Positions 28,016 to 37,516 of a stretch of DNA of 64,000 nucleotides are shown one piece after another (the stretch's first letter is position 1; each line of letters begins with the position of its first letter). A model generated the notes under the pieces. That model had not been told where the DNA came from. It did no database searches and saw only the letters and a program-made list of their open reading frames with translations. The stretch is taken from positions 248,001 to 312,000 of the forward strand of contig CANLDW010000003.1 in assembly GCA_947489525.1 (NCBI GenBank), given 5' to 3'. Source of the stretch: an uncultured Psychrobacter sp. (GTDB lineage: Bacteria > Pseudomonadota > Gammaproteobacteria > Pseudomonadales > Moraxellaceae). The position numbers and the translations under genes were made by a program.

Positions 28016-28522
28016 ATGAACCGTATTCCGAACACACCGATGGACAATAATGTAAAAAGCTTAGCGGAGCAAGGCCTAACCTTACCACTGACCTTTGACA
28101 CATTGAAACACTACTTACCACACCGTTATCCGTTTTTACTCATTGACAAAATCATTGCCTGTACGCCAGGTGAGTGTATTACGGGTATCAAAAACGTGAC
28201 TATCAATGAAGAGTTTTTTAGTGGGCATTTTCCTGACGAGCCTATTATGCCAGGTGTACTAATGGTTGAGTCTATGGCACAAGTCTCAGGAGTATTGGGG
28301 TTTATCACAGCGGGTTTGACCTCTGAGGATGGTTACTTATATTTATTTGCAGGCGTTGATAAGGTGCGTTTTAAGCGTCGTGTTATCCCAGGCGATCAGT
28401 TGGTCGTCCGCGCTATTAGTACGATGCAAAAACAAGGCATATATAAGTTTGATTGTACGGTTCATGTCGATGATAAGCTTGCTGCTAGTGCTCAAATTAT
28501 GATTGCTCGTCAAGAGCAATAG
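28016..28522 (+). CDS. fabZ: 3-hydroxyacyl-[acyl-carrier-protein] dehydratase FabZ
   Basis: FabZ dehydrates beta-hydroxyacyl-ACP in fatty acid elongation and thereby competes with LpxA and LpxD for hydroxyacyl-ACP, which explains its place between their genes. The hot-dog fold motifs are 'LPHRYPFLLIDKI' with the catalytic His and 'FSGHFPDEPIMPGVLMVE' with the catalytic Glu region. At 168 residues it has a short N-terminal extension of about 15 residues compared with typical forms. AAGGA lies 9 bases before the ATG. The gap to lpxD is 47 bases and to lpxA 100 bases. Confidence 0.96.
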   Translation: MNRIPNTPMDNNVKSLAEQGLTLPLTFDTLKHYLPHRYPFLLIDKIIACTPGECITGIKNVTINEEFFSGHFPDEPIMPGVLMVESMAQVSGVLGFITAGLTSEDGYLYLFAGVDKVRFKRRVIPGDQLVVRAISTMQKQGIYKFDCTVHVDDKLAASAQIMIARQEQ

Positions 28523-28622
28523 CGACTTGTGTATCAAATGAGATTTGCGCTACGGCAAACCCTATGCTTAACTTTTAATTCGCACCCTTAATACCCTTAA
28601 TACCAAGACCAAGGTTCATACT

Positions 28623-29402
28623 ATGAGTCAGATCCATCCTACCGCACTCATCTCACCCTCCGCGACTATCGATGAGAGCGCTACTATAGGGCCATATTGT
28701 ATTGTCGGTGATGAGGTGACTATTGGCGCGCATACCGTTTTACATCGTCATGTTGTGATCACAAGACTTAGCCGTATTGGCGCGCACAATCAGTTTTATC
28801 AATTTGCCAGTATTGGTGAGGATCCACAGGACTTAAAGTACGCTGGTGAGCGTACTTGGCTTGAGATTGGTGATCACAATACCATTCGCGAGGCTTGTAG
28901 TTTGCACCGTGGTACGGTACAGGACAAAGCATTGACTAAGATTGGTCATCACAACTTGCTTATGGTGAACACGCACATCGCCCATGACTGTATAGTAGGC
29001 GATCACAATGTACTGGCTAACAACGTTGGGATTGCAGGTCACGTGACGATTGGCAATCATACGATTATTGGTGGTAATTCTGGTATTCATCAGTTCTGCC
29101 GCGTTGATGATTATAGTTTAGTGGGCGGCGCGAGCCTGATTTTAAAAGATGTTGCTGCTTTTACCATGGTTTCAGGTAACCCAGCAGGGGCACATGGTCT
29201 CAATGTAGAGGGTATGCGCCGTAAAGACTGGCCTCAGCACACGATTGACGTTTTGCGCCAAGCATACCGCGTTATTTACCGCTCGGGATTAACAACGGTT
29301 CAAGCGCTCAAGATACTTCAAGATGATCTATTGCCCAAAGAGCCTAAGATCCAGATGCTCATTGATTCTTTAGAACACAGCAAACGCGGTGTCGTACGCT
29401 AG
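28623..29402 (+). CDS. lpxA: UDP-N-acetylglucosamine acyltransferase
   Basis: LpxA transfers a hydroxyacyl chain to the 3-hydroxyl of UDP-GlcNAc, the first step of lipid A synthesis. Hexapeptide repeats fill residues 1-190; the catalytic His is in 'MVNTHIAHDCIVGDHN', followed by 'GIAGHVTIGNHTIIGGNSGI' and 'FTMVSGNPAGAHGLNVEGMRR'. The C-terminal helical part is complete at 259 residues. It is the last gene of the envelope run; lpxB, its usual neighbour in many gammaproteobacteria, is missing, and a strong terminator follows. Confidence 0.97.
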   Translation: MSQIHPTALISPSATIDESATIGPYCIVGDEVTIGAHTVLHRHVVITRLSRIGAHNQFYQFASIGEDPQDLKYAGERTWLEIGDHNTIREACSLHRGTVQDKALTKIGHHNLLMVNTHIAHDCIVGDHNVLANNVGIAGHVTIGNHTIIGGNSGIHQFCRVDDYSLVGGASLILKDVAAFTMVSGNPAGAHGLNVEGMRRKDWPQHTIDVLRQAYRVIYRSGLTTVQALKILQDDLLPKEPKIQMLIDSLEHSKRGVVR

Positions 29403-29427
29403 ATGGTCTTTATCTATAGTCTTTGTT

Positions 29428-29460
29428 AAACCACAGCGCTCAGTTGTGGTTTTTTTGTTT
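29428..29460 (+). terminator. Terminator of the lpxD-fabZ-lpxA transcript
   Basis: AAACCACA-gcgctcag-TTGTGGTTT forms a compact stem followed by TTTTTGTTTTTT, 26 bases after the lpxA stop codon. Confidence 0.9.
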
Positions 29461-29628
29461 TTTATGATGACTTGACTTTTAGTAGGGATTAGCAGAAACT
29501 TTCTAGTCATATCCAGTAAGGTTTTGGTAACTTGCTTTAACTAACGGCTACGCCGTTGACTCTTCGTTGATTTATAGGTAGTAGCCGAATCATTTTGAGT
29601 CATTGCAATTATATTTTAGGAGTGTCAT

Positions 29629-31146
29629 ATGGCTGAGCAAAGGGAAAATTGGTCCAGTAGGACGGGGTTTATTATCGCTGCGGTAGGTTCCGCAGTAGGA
29701 TTGGGTAACATATGGCGTTTTCCTTATGTAGCGTATGACAATGGTGGCGGTGCGTTTATGGTGCCGTATCTCATTGCATTGCTCACCGCGGGTATTCCGC
29801 TGTTATTCTTAGATTATATCGTCGGTCATAAATACCGGGCCGCCGCGCCCCGTGCTTATAAACGAATGGTTAGATCGGCACAGTTTGTTGGTTGGTGGCA
29901 AACGCTTGTCTCTTTTGTTATAGCCATTTATTATGCTGCAGTTATTGTTTGGGCGGGCAGTTACATGGTGTTCTCATTTGGACAAAAATGGGGCGAGGAT
30001 ACCACGAACTTCTTCGTTAGTGACTTTGTACAGCATACAGGCGATCTGACCTCAGTATTTGTTCCGCAGATGTTTATTGGTCTTGTCATTGTTTGGGCAC
30101 TCGCCATACTCATTATGTCAGGTGGTATTCGAAAAGGTGTAGAGCTGGCTAACAAAATCTGTATTCCGCTACTTATAGTATTGTTTGGTATTATGGTATT
30201 TAAGGCAGTTACCTTACCAGGTGCAGTTGTTGGTTTGAATGCCTTCTTTGAGCCGAATTGGGAGAGGATGAAAGAGCCTAGCGTCTGGCTTGCCGCTTAC
30301 GGTCATGTGTTTTTCTCCTTATCAGTAGGGTTTGGTATTATGGTTACCTACGCCTCATACCTTAAGAGAAATACTAACTTGACAGGAGCAGGATTAGTCG
30401 TCGGTTTTGCAAACTCATCTTTTGAGCTTATCGCGGGTATTGGTATCTTCGCTGCTATCGGATTTATGGCGATGTCTACAGGTCAAGATGTCTCCGAGGT
30501 CGCAAGTGGCGGCGTTGGACTGGCATTCTTTGTGTTTCCCAAAATTATCTCAACAATGGGTGCAAGCGGCGACTTCGTTGGTTTCTTATTCTTTGGCTCT
30601 TTGGTTGTTGCTGGTATCAGCTCACTGGTTAGTATCCTTGAAGTTCCTATCTCCGCTTTCCAAGATAAATTTGCTTGGTCACGCAAAAAAGCCGTGGCTG
30701 CTATAGGCGGTGTGTGTGCGGTGATATCTATATCGGCATTCTCCACAGGTAGCTCACTGGTACTGGTAGATGTTATCGATCACTTTGCAAATAACATCGG
30801 TATTGTTGCAGGTGGCTTATTATCAATCATTTGGGTGACTTGGTTTAATCGTCACAAAATCCCAGGTCTGCTTGAGCATATCAATCGCATCTCAAGCGTT
30901 AAGCTTGGCGGCGCTTGGGTATTTATGCTGACAGTTATCACGCCAACCGTACTAGTGATCGCTTTGGGTCTAAAACTTATTGAGCTTGTCAGAACGCCTT
31001 ATGAGGGTTACTCAACAACTATACTATTGCTATTTGGCTGGGGCGTTGTGGTGTTCTTTGGCTTGGGCGCCTTTATTTTGACGCGTATGAGAGGCGTACA
31101 TGATAATGAAGATAATAAAGCCCGCGTCATGGACGATGCTCGTTAA
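29629..31146 (+). CDS. Neurotransmitter:sodium symporter (NSS/SNF) family amino acid transporter
   Basis: A sodium-coupled importer of the LeuT fold, probably for an amino acid such as methionine or alanine. The family start is clear: 'WSSRTGFIIAAVGSAVGLGNIWRFPY', where the unwound helix binds sodium and substrate, followed by 'GGGAFMVPYLI'. About 11 or 12 membrane segments fill the 505 residues. TTAGGAG stands just before the ATG. The next gene encodes a 44-residue MetS-like subunit, as in the methionine/alanine importer MetPS of Corynebacterium, and that pairing is the reason for the substrate suggestion. The two genes end in a strong terminator. Confidence 0.9.
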   Translation: MAEQRENWSSRTGFIIAAVGSAVGLGNIWRFPYVAYDNGGGAFMVPYLIALLTAGIPLLFLDYIVGHKYRAAAPRAYKRMVRSAQFVGWWQTLVSFVIAIYYAAVIVWAGSYMVFSFGQKWGEDTTNFFVSDFVQHTGDLTSVFVPQMFIGLVIVWALAILIMSGGIRKGVELANKICIPLLIVLFGIMVFKAVTLPGAVVGLNAFFEPNWERMKEPSVWLAAYGHVFFSLSVGFGIMVTYASYLKRNTNLTGAGLVVGFANSSFELIAGIGIFAAIGFMAMSTGQDVSEVASGGVGLAFFVFPKIISTMGASGDFVGFLFFGSLVVAGISSLVSILEVPISAFQDKFAWSRKKAVAAIGGVCAVISISAFSTGSSLVLVDVIDHFANNIGIVAGGLLSIIWVTWFNRHKIPGLLEHINRISSVKLGGAWVFMLTVITPTVLVIALGLKLIELVRTPYEGYSTTILLLFGWGVVVFFGLGAFILTRMRGVHDNEDNKARVMDDAR

Positions 31147-31175
31147 TTAGACTTAAATGTTAAAAGGAAAATATT

Positions 31176-31310
31176 ATGACGACCTCAGCAATTGTGTTTA
31201 TGATCATATCCATGCTACTCATTTGGGGCGGTCTGCTTCTCGCCGTCTTGCACCTAAGAAAGCATCCTGACATTCCAATGTCAGAGCTACCAGATGATAC
31301 TATTTACTAA
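31176..31310 (+). CDS. MetS-like NSS transporter small subunit (44 aa)
   Basis: This gene is below the ORF-track cutoff. It encodes 44 residues with one membrane segment ('SAIVFMIISMLLIWGGLLLA') and a short cytoplasmic tail 'RKHPDIPMSELPDD'. The pattern of a single span followed by 'LRKHPD' matches the methionine/alanine import NSS transporter small-subunit family (MetS), which is needed for activity of its large partner. AAAGGAAA stands 5 bases before the ATG, and the gene follows the transporter after 29 bases. Confidence 0.85.
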   Translation: MTTSAIVFMIISMLLIWGGLLLAVLHLRKHPDIPMSELPDDTIY

Positions 31311-31338
31311 AGCGTCATTTACTAAAGCGTTATTCTCA

Positions 31339-31377
31339 AAAAAAATGCCAGTCCCTTAATAATGACTGGCATTTTTC
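31339..31377. terminator. Bidirectional terminator between the transporter pair and tgt
   Basis: AAAAATGCCAGTC-n10-GACTGGCATTTTT is a perfect stem with A and T runs on opposite sides, so it can end both the plus-strand transporter transcript and minus-strand tgt. Confidence 0.9.
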
Positions 31378-31404
31378 GTCCTAGTGTTAAGCATTATCTA
31401 GTGA

Positions 31405-32630
<1,226 letters not shown>

Positions 32631-32770
32631 CTACGCTTTGGCGTCTATAGTCAGTACGCCAGTCAGTGCGATATTTAGCGTATCGGTAAGCGTATCGTAA
32701 GCGGCTACGCTGTTATATCCATCAATCTCAACAAGACATGAAGGGATATAAACAACAAACAGAACTCCAT

Positions 32771-32798
32771 AAAAAAGACAGCCCTAAGCTGTCTTTTT
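32771..32798 (-). terminator. Terminator of asd
   Basis: AAAAAAGACAGC-cctaa-GCTGTCTTTTT has an A run and a T run on either side; it stands about 30 bases beyond the asd stop and can act for the minus strand. Confidence 0.85.
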
Positions 32799-32826
32799 AG
32801 TAGGTTACCCAACTTTTGAATGACTG

Positions 32827-33963
32827 TTATTGGTCTGTTTGCTCGCGAATGATGTTTAACATACGGCGTAACGGTTCGGCAGCGCCCCATAACAGCTGAT
32901 CACCTACAGTAAATGCGCCTAGATACTCAGGGCCCATATTGAGCTTACGCAGACGACCAAGAGCAACAGTCAAAGTGCCAGTGACCGCCACAGGCGTTAA
33001 GCGCTGTACGGTTGCTTCTTTCGTGTCTTCAACGACATCAAGCCATTCATTACCGCTGTTTTTAAGAGCATCTTCGATTTCTGCTAATGGGATATCTTTT
33101 TTGAGCTTGATCGTCAGACCTTGCGCGTGACAACGCATCGCGCCAATGCGCACACACATACCATCGATAGGAATCTTGCTATCCGCGTCGTTACCGAGGA
33201 TCTTATTGGTTTCAACGCCACCTTTCCACTCTTCTTTTGACTGCTTATTATCCATTTGCACATCAATATAGGGAATCAAGCTACCTGCGAGTGGCACGCC
33301 AAAGTACTGCTGCGGGAAATCAGCTGAGCGCTGGGTATCAGCGATTTTTTTATCGATCTCGAGGATAGCGCTTGCAGGATCCGTCAGCTCCTTTTCAACT
33401 GCATCATGTAGTACGCCCATGCCTTTAATGAGTTCGCGCATATTATTAGCCCCCGAACCACTTGCTGCTTGATACGTCATGGCGCTCACCCATTCGATCC
33501 AGCCTCTATTGAACAGCTCACCAATAGCCATTAGCATAAGCGATACGGTACAGTTACCACCAATGAAGTCTTTAGTACCTGTTGCAAGCGCCTTGTCAAT
33601 GACCTGACGATTTACAGGATCGAGAATAATGATGCTGTTGTCTTTCATGCGTAGGGTGCTGGCCGCATCAATCCAGTAGCCATCCCAGCCGCTATCACGT
33701 AAAGGCTGATGTACTTTTTGCGTGTAGTCGCCGCCTTGACAGGTAATAATCACATCGCAATCAGCAAGCGCTGTAATATCATTGGCATCTTTGAGCGTGC
33801 TGGCCGCAACACCATCAAAGCTTGGTGCAGCGCCGCCTGCATTACTGGTTGAAAAAAACACCGGCGTAATACCAGCAAAGTCATTTTCAGCGGTCATGCG
33901 CTCTATCAATACTGAGCCGACCATACCACGCCAGCCTACTAAGCCTACTGTCAAATTGCTCAT
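32827..33963 (-). CDS. asd: Aspartate-semialdehyde dehydrogenase
   Basis: Asd reduces aspartyl phosphate to the semialdehyde, leading to lysine/diaminopimelate, methionine and threonine. The NADPH motif is '[14 protein letters not shown]' at the N-terminus; the catalytic Cys is in '[12 protein letters not shown]'; the second motif '[16 protein letters not shown]' follows. From the ATG at 33963 it is 378 residues, typical for the gammaproteobacterial form; the ORF-track start 47 codons upstream is in a non-conserved leader. A terminator follows. It stands alone and is not linked to leuB or usg here. Confidence 0.96.
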   Translation of the reverse strand: MSNLTVGLVGWRGMVGSVLIERMTAENDFAGITPVFFSTSNAGGAAPSFDGVAASTLKDANDITALADCDVIITCQGGDYTQKVHQPLRDSGWDGYWIDAASTLRMKDNSIIILDPVNRQVIDKALATGTKDFIGGNCTVSLMLMAIGELFNRGWIEWVSAMTYQAASGSGANNMRELIKGMGVLHDAVEKELTDPASAILEIDKKIADTQRSADFPQQYFGVPLAGSLIPYIDVQMDNKQSKEEWKGGVETNKILGNDADSKIPIDGMCVRIGAMRCHAQGLTIKLKKDIPLAEIEDALKNSGNEWLDVVEDTKEATVQRLTPVAVTGTLTVALGRLRKLNMGPEYLGAFTVGDQLLWGAAEPLRRMLNIIREQTDQ

Positions 33964-34082
33964 GAAACCTAATCCTCTCATTATGTCTTTATATAGTGCT
34001 ATGCTAGCGCCTAACAATGCCGTGAATGAACAAAAAAAGCAAGGCGTTATTAAGCTATTGAAGCGATTTTGACCGCTGTATA

Positions 34083-34414
34083 TTGAACTACCAAGTCGAT
34101 CCAATACTATCGTTTATAATGTGTATACTCAGCGAGTATTACAAGGGTGCAATTTATATTTATAAGCTTTTATGACTTGTAGAGTCGCGTGGCAAGTTAT
34201 AGCTACTGTAACGTTTTATAGTTGCTTTGACAAAAATAAGCGGCATGAGTAGGCGTCAGCGTCACGAGATGCTAAAGTATGCAGTATCGTCCAACAAGGC
34301 TACTGGCTAAACGATTATTGAGTTATTCTTTATAAACTTATATCAGCGGTACAGTAAGTCTCGTATAAATATCTGCCGCTACGTCAGCAATTTAATGAAT
34401 GGTCAACACATATT
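34083..34414 (+). promoter_or_regulatory. Upstream region of the EEP gene with TATAAT and 6-base inverted repeat
   Basis: A TATAAT at 34115-34120 is followed after four bases by ATACTC-agc-GAGTAT (34125-34139), a perfect inverted repeat placed where a repressor would block transcription. No good -35 box is visible. The remaining stretch up to 34414 is AT-rich and shows no gene. Confidence 0.35.
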
Positions 34415-35557
34415 ATGGATTTTCTTTTTATATACTACGCCGTACAGTTATTAGCAGGATTGGTTGTTTTTGTTACCATTTGGGGCTGGTTGCCTGTCGA
34501 TAATTGGTGGGTACGAGCCGTTGAGTTTCCGCGTATTCAAATTATGGTATTGGGGCTAACCGCTTGGCTTGGTATGTTACTGTCGTGGTCAACATGGCAG
34601 CGCAAACAGTGGGCTTTATTTGGTGCGCTTAGCGTGTCATTAGGGTTTCAGCTGCGCATGGTACTGCCTTATACTAGGCTTTGGAAAAAAGAAGTACAAA
34701 AGGCTAAGGACAAAGGGGACGGTCAGGCAAGTCAGATCAAAATTATGGTCTCAAATGTTCTTACCCCCAATAATCGCACCCAAGATCTTGTAGATTTGGT
34801 CAATCAAAAAGAACCAGACATCTTGATTACGCTTGAGAGCGATAAAAAATGGGAGCGCGCGCTCGAAGCGATTGAGCCTGATTATCCTTATACTGTGAAA
34901 GTACCCTTAGATAATCTTTATGGTATGCATTTATACTCGAAACTTGAGCTTATCGATCCTGAAGTTAAGTACCTTATGATAGATGACATACCCTCCATTC
35001 ATACGCAGATGCGCTTGCCGAGCGGGCGTGTTATTTGGCTTTACTGCTTGCATCCCATGCCGCCAAGTCCAACGGAGGCTGATAAATCAACTACGCGCGA
35101 TGCAGAGCTGCTCATGGTTGGTAGGCATATTGAAGAAAATAACCAGACGGCCATACTAGCAGGCGACCTCAATGATGTCGCTTGGTCAAAAACAACGCGC
35201 CGTTTTCAGCGTATCTCAGGGCTATTAGATCCGCGTATTGGTCGTCACTTTATCAATACCTTTCATGTCAAGTATCCGTTTTTACGCTGGGCACTGGATC
35301 ATATCTTTCATAGTGCCTGCTTTACCGTTGTCGATATTAAACGTATGCCCTCAATTGGCTCCGACCACTTTCCAGTTATGACGACTTTGCAATACGAGCC
35401 AGAAGAGGCCAGCATACAAGAACAAAACGCGCCGACAACAGACTCAAAAGATATCGATGAGGCGAACAAAAAAATTGAAGAAGGTAGCGTGGAGGGCGAA
35501 AAGGTGTCTATGGAACATGCTGAAGAACGCACTGAACAGCTTAAAAATTCAACGTAG
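34415..35557 (+). CDS. Membrane-anchored endonuclease/exonuclease/phosphatase (EEP) family protein
   Basis: The 380-residue protein starts with about three membrane segments (residues 3-25, 42-60 and 66-85), then has an EEP catalytic domain facing probably the periplasm. Motifs in order are 'IKIMVSNVLTPNN' (Asn), 'DILITLESDKKW' (metal-binding Glu), 'IWLYCLHPMPPSP' (His), 'LAGDLNDVAWS' (Asp-Asn), 'ALDHIFHS' and 'IGSDHFPVM' (catalytic Asp-His). All catalytic residues seem present. Such proteins act on nucleic acids, sugars or lipid phosphates; the substrate is not deducible. The last 45 residues form a charged, Glu/Lys-rich tail. It is a single gene between asd and surA. Confidence 0.82.
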   Translation: MDFLFIYYAVQLLAGLVVFVTIWGWLPVDNWWVRAVEFPRIQIMVLGLTAWLGMLLSWSTWQRKQWALFGALSVSLGFQLRMVLPYTRLWKKEVQKAKDKGDGQASQIKIMVSNVLTPNNRTQDLVDLVNQKEPDILITLESDKKWERALEAIEPDYPYTVKVPLDNLYGMHLYSKLELIDPEVKYLMIDDIPSIHTQMRLPSGRVIWLYCLHPMPPSPTEADKSTTRDAELLMVGRHIEENNQTAILAGDLNDVAWSKTTRRFQRISGLLDPRIGRHFINTFHVKYPFLRWALDHIFHSACFTVVDIKRMPSIGSDHFPVMTTLQYEPEEASIQEQNAPTTDSKDIDEANKKIEEGSVEGEKVSMEHAEERTEQLKNST

Positions 35558-35819
35558 TCTATAAGACTAGACGCTACATCAAATCCTATTCATCGACGCG
35601 TAAGCAAAAGCGTACAATAAATAGCGTCTTTAGCTTCTAGCTGAGACCATGGCTTTAGCATACAATAGCTTCATCAACACAAGGATAGGCAAGGATGCCT
35701 GATTAATCGTGTTGAGGTAGTCATGATAAAAGATAGGTCAGCCCGCTATCTTTGATGTGACTATTTAAGACTCAGGATGAGTTTATAAGGAAGAGATAAT
35801 AACAATAAGATAGAGCGTA
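35558..35819. other. Structured intergenic stretch, possible small RNA or long 3' UTR
   Basis: No open reading frame of note. There are nested inverted repeats: AGACGCTA (35569-35576) with TAGCGTCT (35622-35629); CAACAC with GTGTTG enclosing AGGC-n6-GCCT near 35675-35715; and AAGATAG-n9-CTATCTT near 35735. A TACAAT at 35661-35666 could be a -10 element. The strong terminator at 35820 would close a transcript of about 185 bases on the plus strand. It could equally be the 3' untranslated region of the EEP gene. Confidence 0.3.
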
Positions 35820-35857
35820 AAAACCCTGAACCTATCGCCCTAGGTTCAGGGTTTTTC
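35820..35857. terminator. Strong bidirectional terminator
   Basis: AAAACCCTGAACCTA-n6-TAGGTTCAGGGTTTTT forms a long stem of about 15 pairs with T runs in both directions. It can end transcripts from the EEP side (plus) and from surA (minus). Confidence 0.9.
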
Positions 35858-36048
35858 TTTGTCTAAAAAAGCAGTATAAAAAGAGAGTCTATTAGAAAAA
35901 GCTAGCCGACATTTAAAAGATTGATTGTTCTGCAGCATCTGCCAAGATAAAAACGAAAAACAGCAGATAAAACTAAAGACATGCCCGCGTCACATGCCTA
36001 TGTTACTTGCCTTTAACTTAATATGGGTTACAAGTGAAATGACCTGTC

Positions 36049-37458
36049 CTACTCAATGATTTGAATATAAGCACTTGTACGTAAGTCCTGTAGCCAATCC
36101 TCACGAGCTTGGGGCGCAAGACGCTGATATAGAGCTTGACGCGCGGTATTGCGGCGATACTCAGCGCTTACATCTTGTTGCCGCTTATCATCGACTTTGA
36201 GGATGTGCCAACCAAACTGCGTCTTAAAAGGTGCAGAGTAGTCACCAACCGCTGTGTTTTTCATTACAGCTTCAAAAGGTCCTACCATATCTTGCTCGCT
36301 TACCCATTCAAGATCGCCGCCGCGTCCCGCCGAACCGGGGTCATCTGAATAGGTTGAAGCTAGATCTGCAAAGTCAGCACCGCTGCGTAACTGATTATAT
36401 AAATCATTGATCTTTTGCTCAGCTAAGGCATTGTTTTGCAGCTCATCGACTTTGACTAAGATATGCCTTGTGCGCCACTGCGGTATAAGGGTAATGTCGC
36501 TTGATCTTTTGTCAGTGAGCTTTACGATGTCGATACCTGAAGGGGTAACTAGGGGTGCGCTGACACCGCCGACTTCAAGGTTGGTAATCTCATCTGCAAG
36601 CTCAGTGGGCAGGGCTACGGCTTTATTGAAGCCCATATCACCACCTTGTAGCGGGATAGGATAGCTACCTTGAGCGTTAAGCAGCGCTTGTTCAACGTCG
36701 ACATTAGAGTCTAGCAAACGTACGCGCAGCGTTTGAGCAACTTGTAGTGCCTCATCGCGCTGAGCTTGTGACAAGCGGCTGTAGTCGTCCACATAAGGGA
36801 CGCGTATATGAAGGGTTTGATACTCACTTTGATTTAAGCGTTTGGCCTCAGGTGAGGATAAAAACGCGTCAATATCTTGCTCGCTAATACGTACACGATT
36901 GGCTATCTGGCGCTGCTGTAAAGCTTGAATAGAAGCGTCTTCAATGAGCTGCGCGCGCAAAGCTGCATAACTGCCAGGTTGCTGAGCATCCAAACGTTGC
37001 TGCAAGGCAGAGATACTACCTAAACCCTCAGCTTGAGAAATTTGCGCTAAGCGTTGGTTGATCGCATCCTCATTTGGTCGAAGACCTGAGCGATTGATTA
37101 AGGAGAGTTGCAGCTCGCGTAATATAAGCGCGTTTAGAACCTCTGATTGTAGTTCCGGTGAGTTAGCAATAGGCTGACCTTCCGCTTGCGCTCTTGCTTG
37201 GGTACGATTGATTGCGTTCATCAGATCGCTTTTGAGAATAGCATTGTCATTCACTAAAGCGATAATACCATCGGCACTGGTTGCAGGTGACAGACGAGCG
37301 GCAAGGTTTGTAGTGGTATCATCTTGATTGGCACTAGTTTGAGTCGTCGTTGGCTGAACAGTAGCTGCCTGAGCGCTCAGGCTCAGCCCAACGCCTGTAC
37401 CTAAGACCATAGCTAATAATACGGCGCGGCGGCTCTGATTTAAACAAAAAAGTCTCAT
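36049..37458 (-). CDS. surA: Periplasmic chaperone and peptidyl-prolyl isomerase SurA
   Basis: SurA escorts unfolded outer-membrane proteins, including LptD, to the BAM complex. A signal peptide ends 'LSLSAQAATV'. The N-terminal chaperone domain includes 'GIIALVNDNAILKSDL'. Two parvulin domains follow; the second is the better conserved ('RHILVKVDE', 'FADLASTYSDDPGSAGRGGDL', 'TQFGWHILKVDD'). The protein is 469 residues from the ATG at 37458, which has GAGG six bases upstream; the ORF-track ATG is four codons earlier. It is 46 bases downstream of lptD, the conserved operon order. The usual downstream pdxA-rsmA genes are absent. Confidence 0.94.
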   Translation of the reverse strand: MRLFCLNQSRRAVLLAMVLGTGVGLSLSAQAATVQPTTTQTSANQDDTTTNLAARLSPATSADGIIALVNDNAILKSDLMNAINRTQARAQAEGQPIANSPELQSEVLNALILRELQLSLINRSGLRPNEDAINQRLAQISQAEGLGSISALQQRLDAQQPGSYAALRAQLIEDASIQALQQRQIANRVRISEQDIDAFLSSPEAKRLNQSEYQTLHIRVPYVDDYSRLSQAQRDEALQVAQTLRVRLLDSNVDVEQALLNAQGSYPIPLQGGDMGFNKAVALPTELADEITNLEVGGVSAPLVTPSGIDIVKLTDKRSSDITLIPQWRTRHILVKVDELQNNALAEQKINDLYNQLRSGADFADLASTYSDDPGSAGRGGDLEWVSEQDMVGPFEAVMKNTAVGDYSAPFKTQFGWHILKVDDKRQQDVSAEYRRNTARQALYQRLAPQAREDWLQDLRTSAYIQIIE

Positions 37459-37516
37459 AGGGTTCCTCATTACATCTATCGTCGGGAATGATAATAGGTT
37501 AGTTGATCAATAGTGT

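Noticed and set aside
29543-29557. Palindrome AACGGC-tac-GCCGTT upstream of the NSS transporter
   Set aside because: Perfect but short, and not placed convincingly relative to a promoter; kept only as part of the GGCTACGC motif observation.
35673-35857. Possible 6S RNA
   Set aside because: Length would fit, but I could not see the long rod with central bubble or the known sequence blocks.
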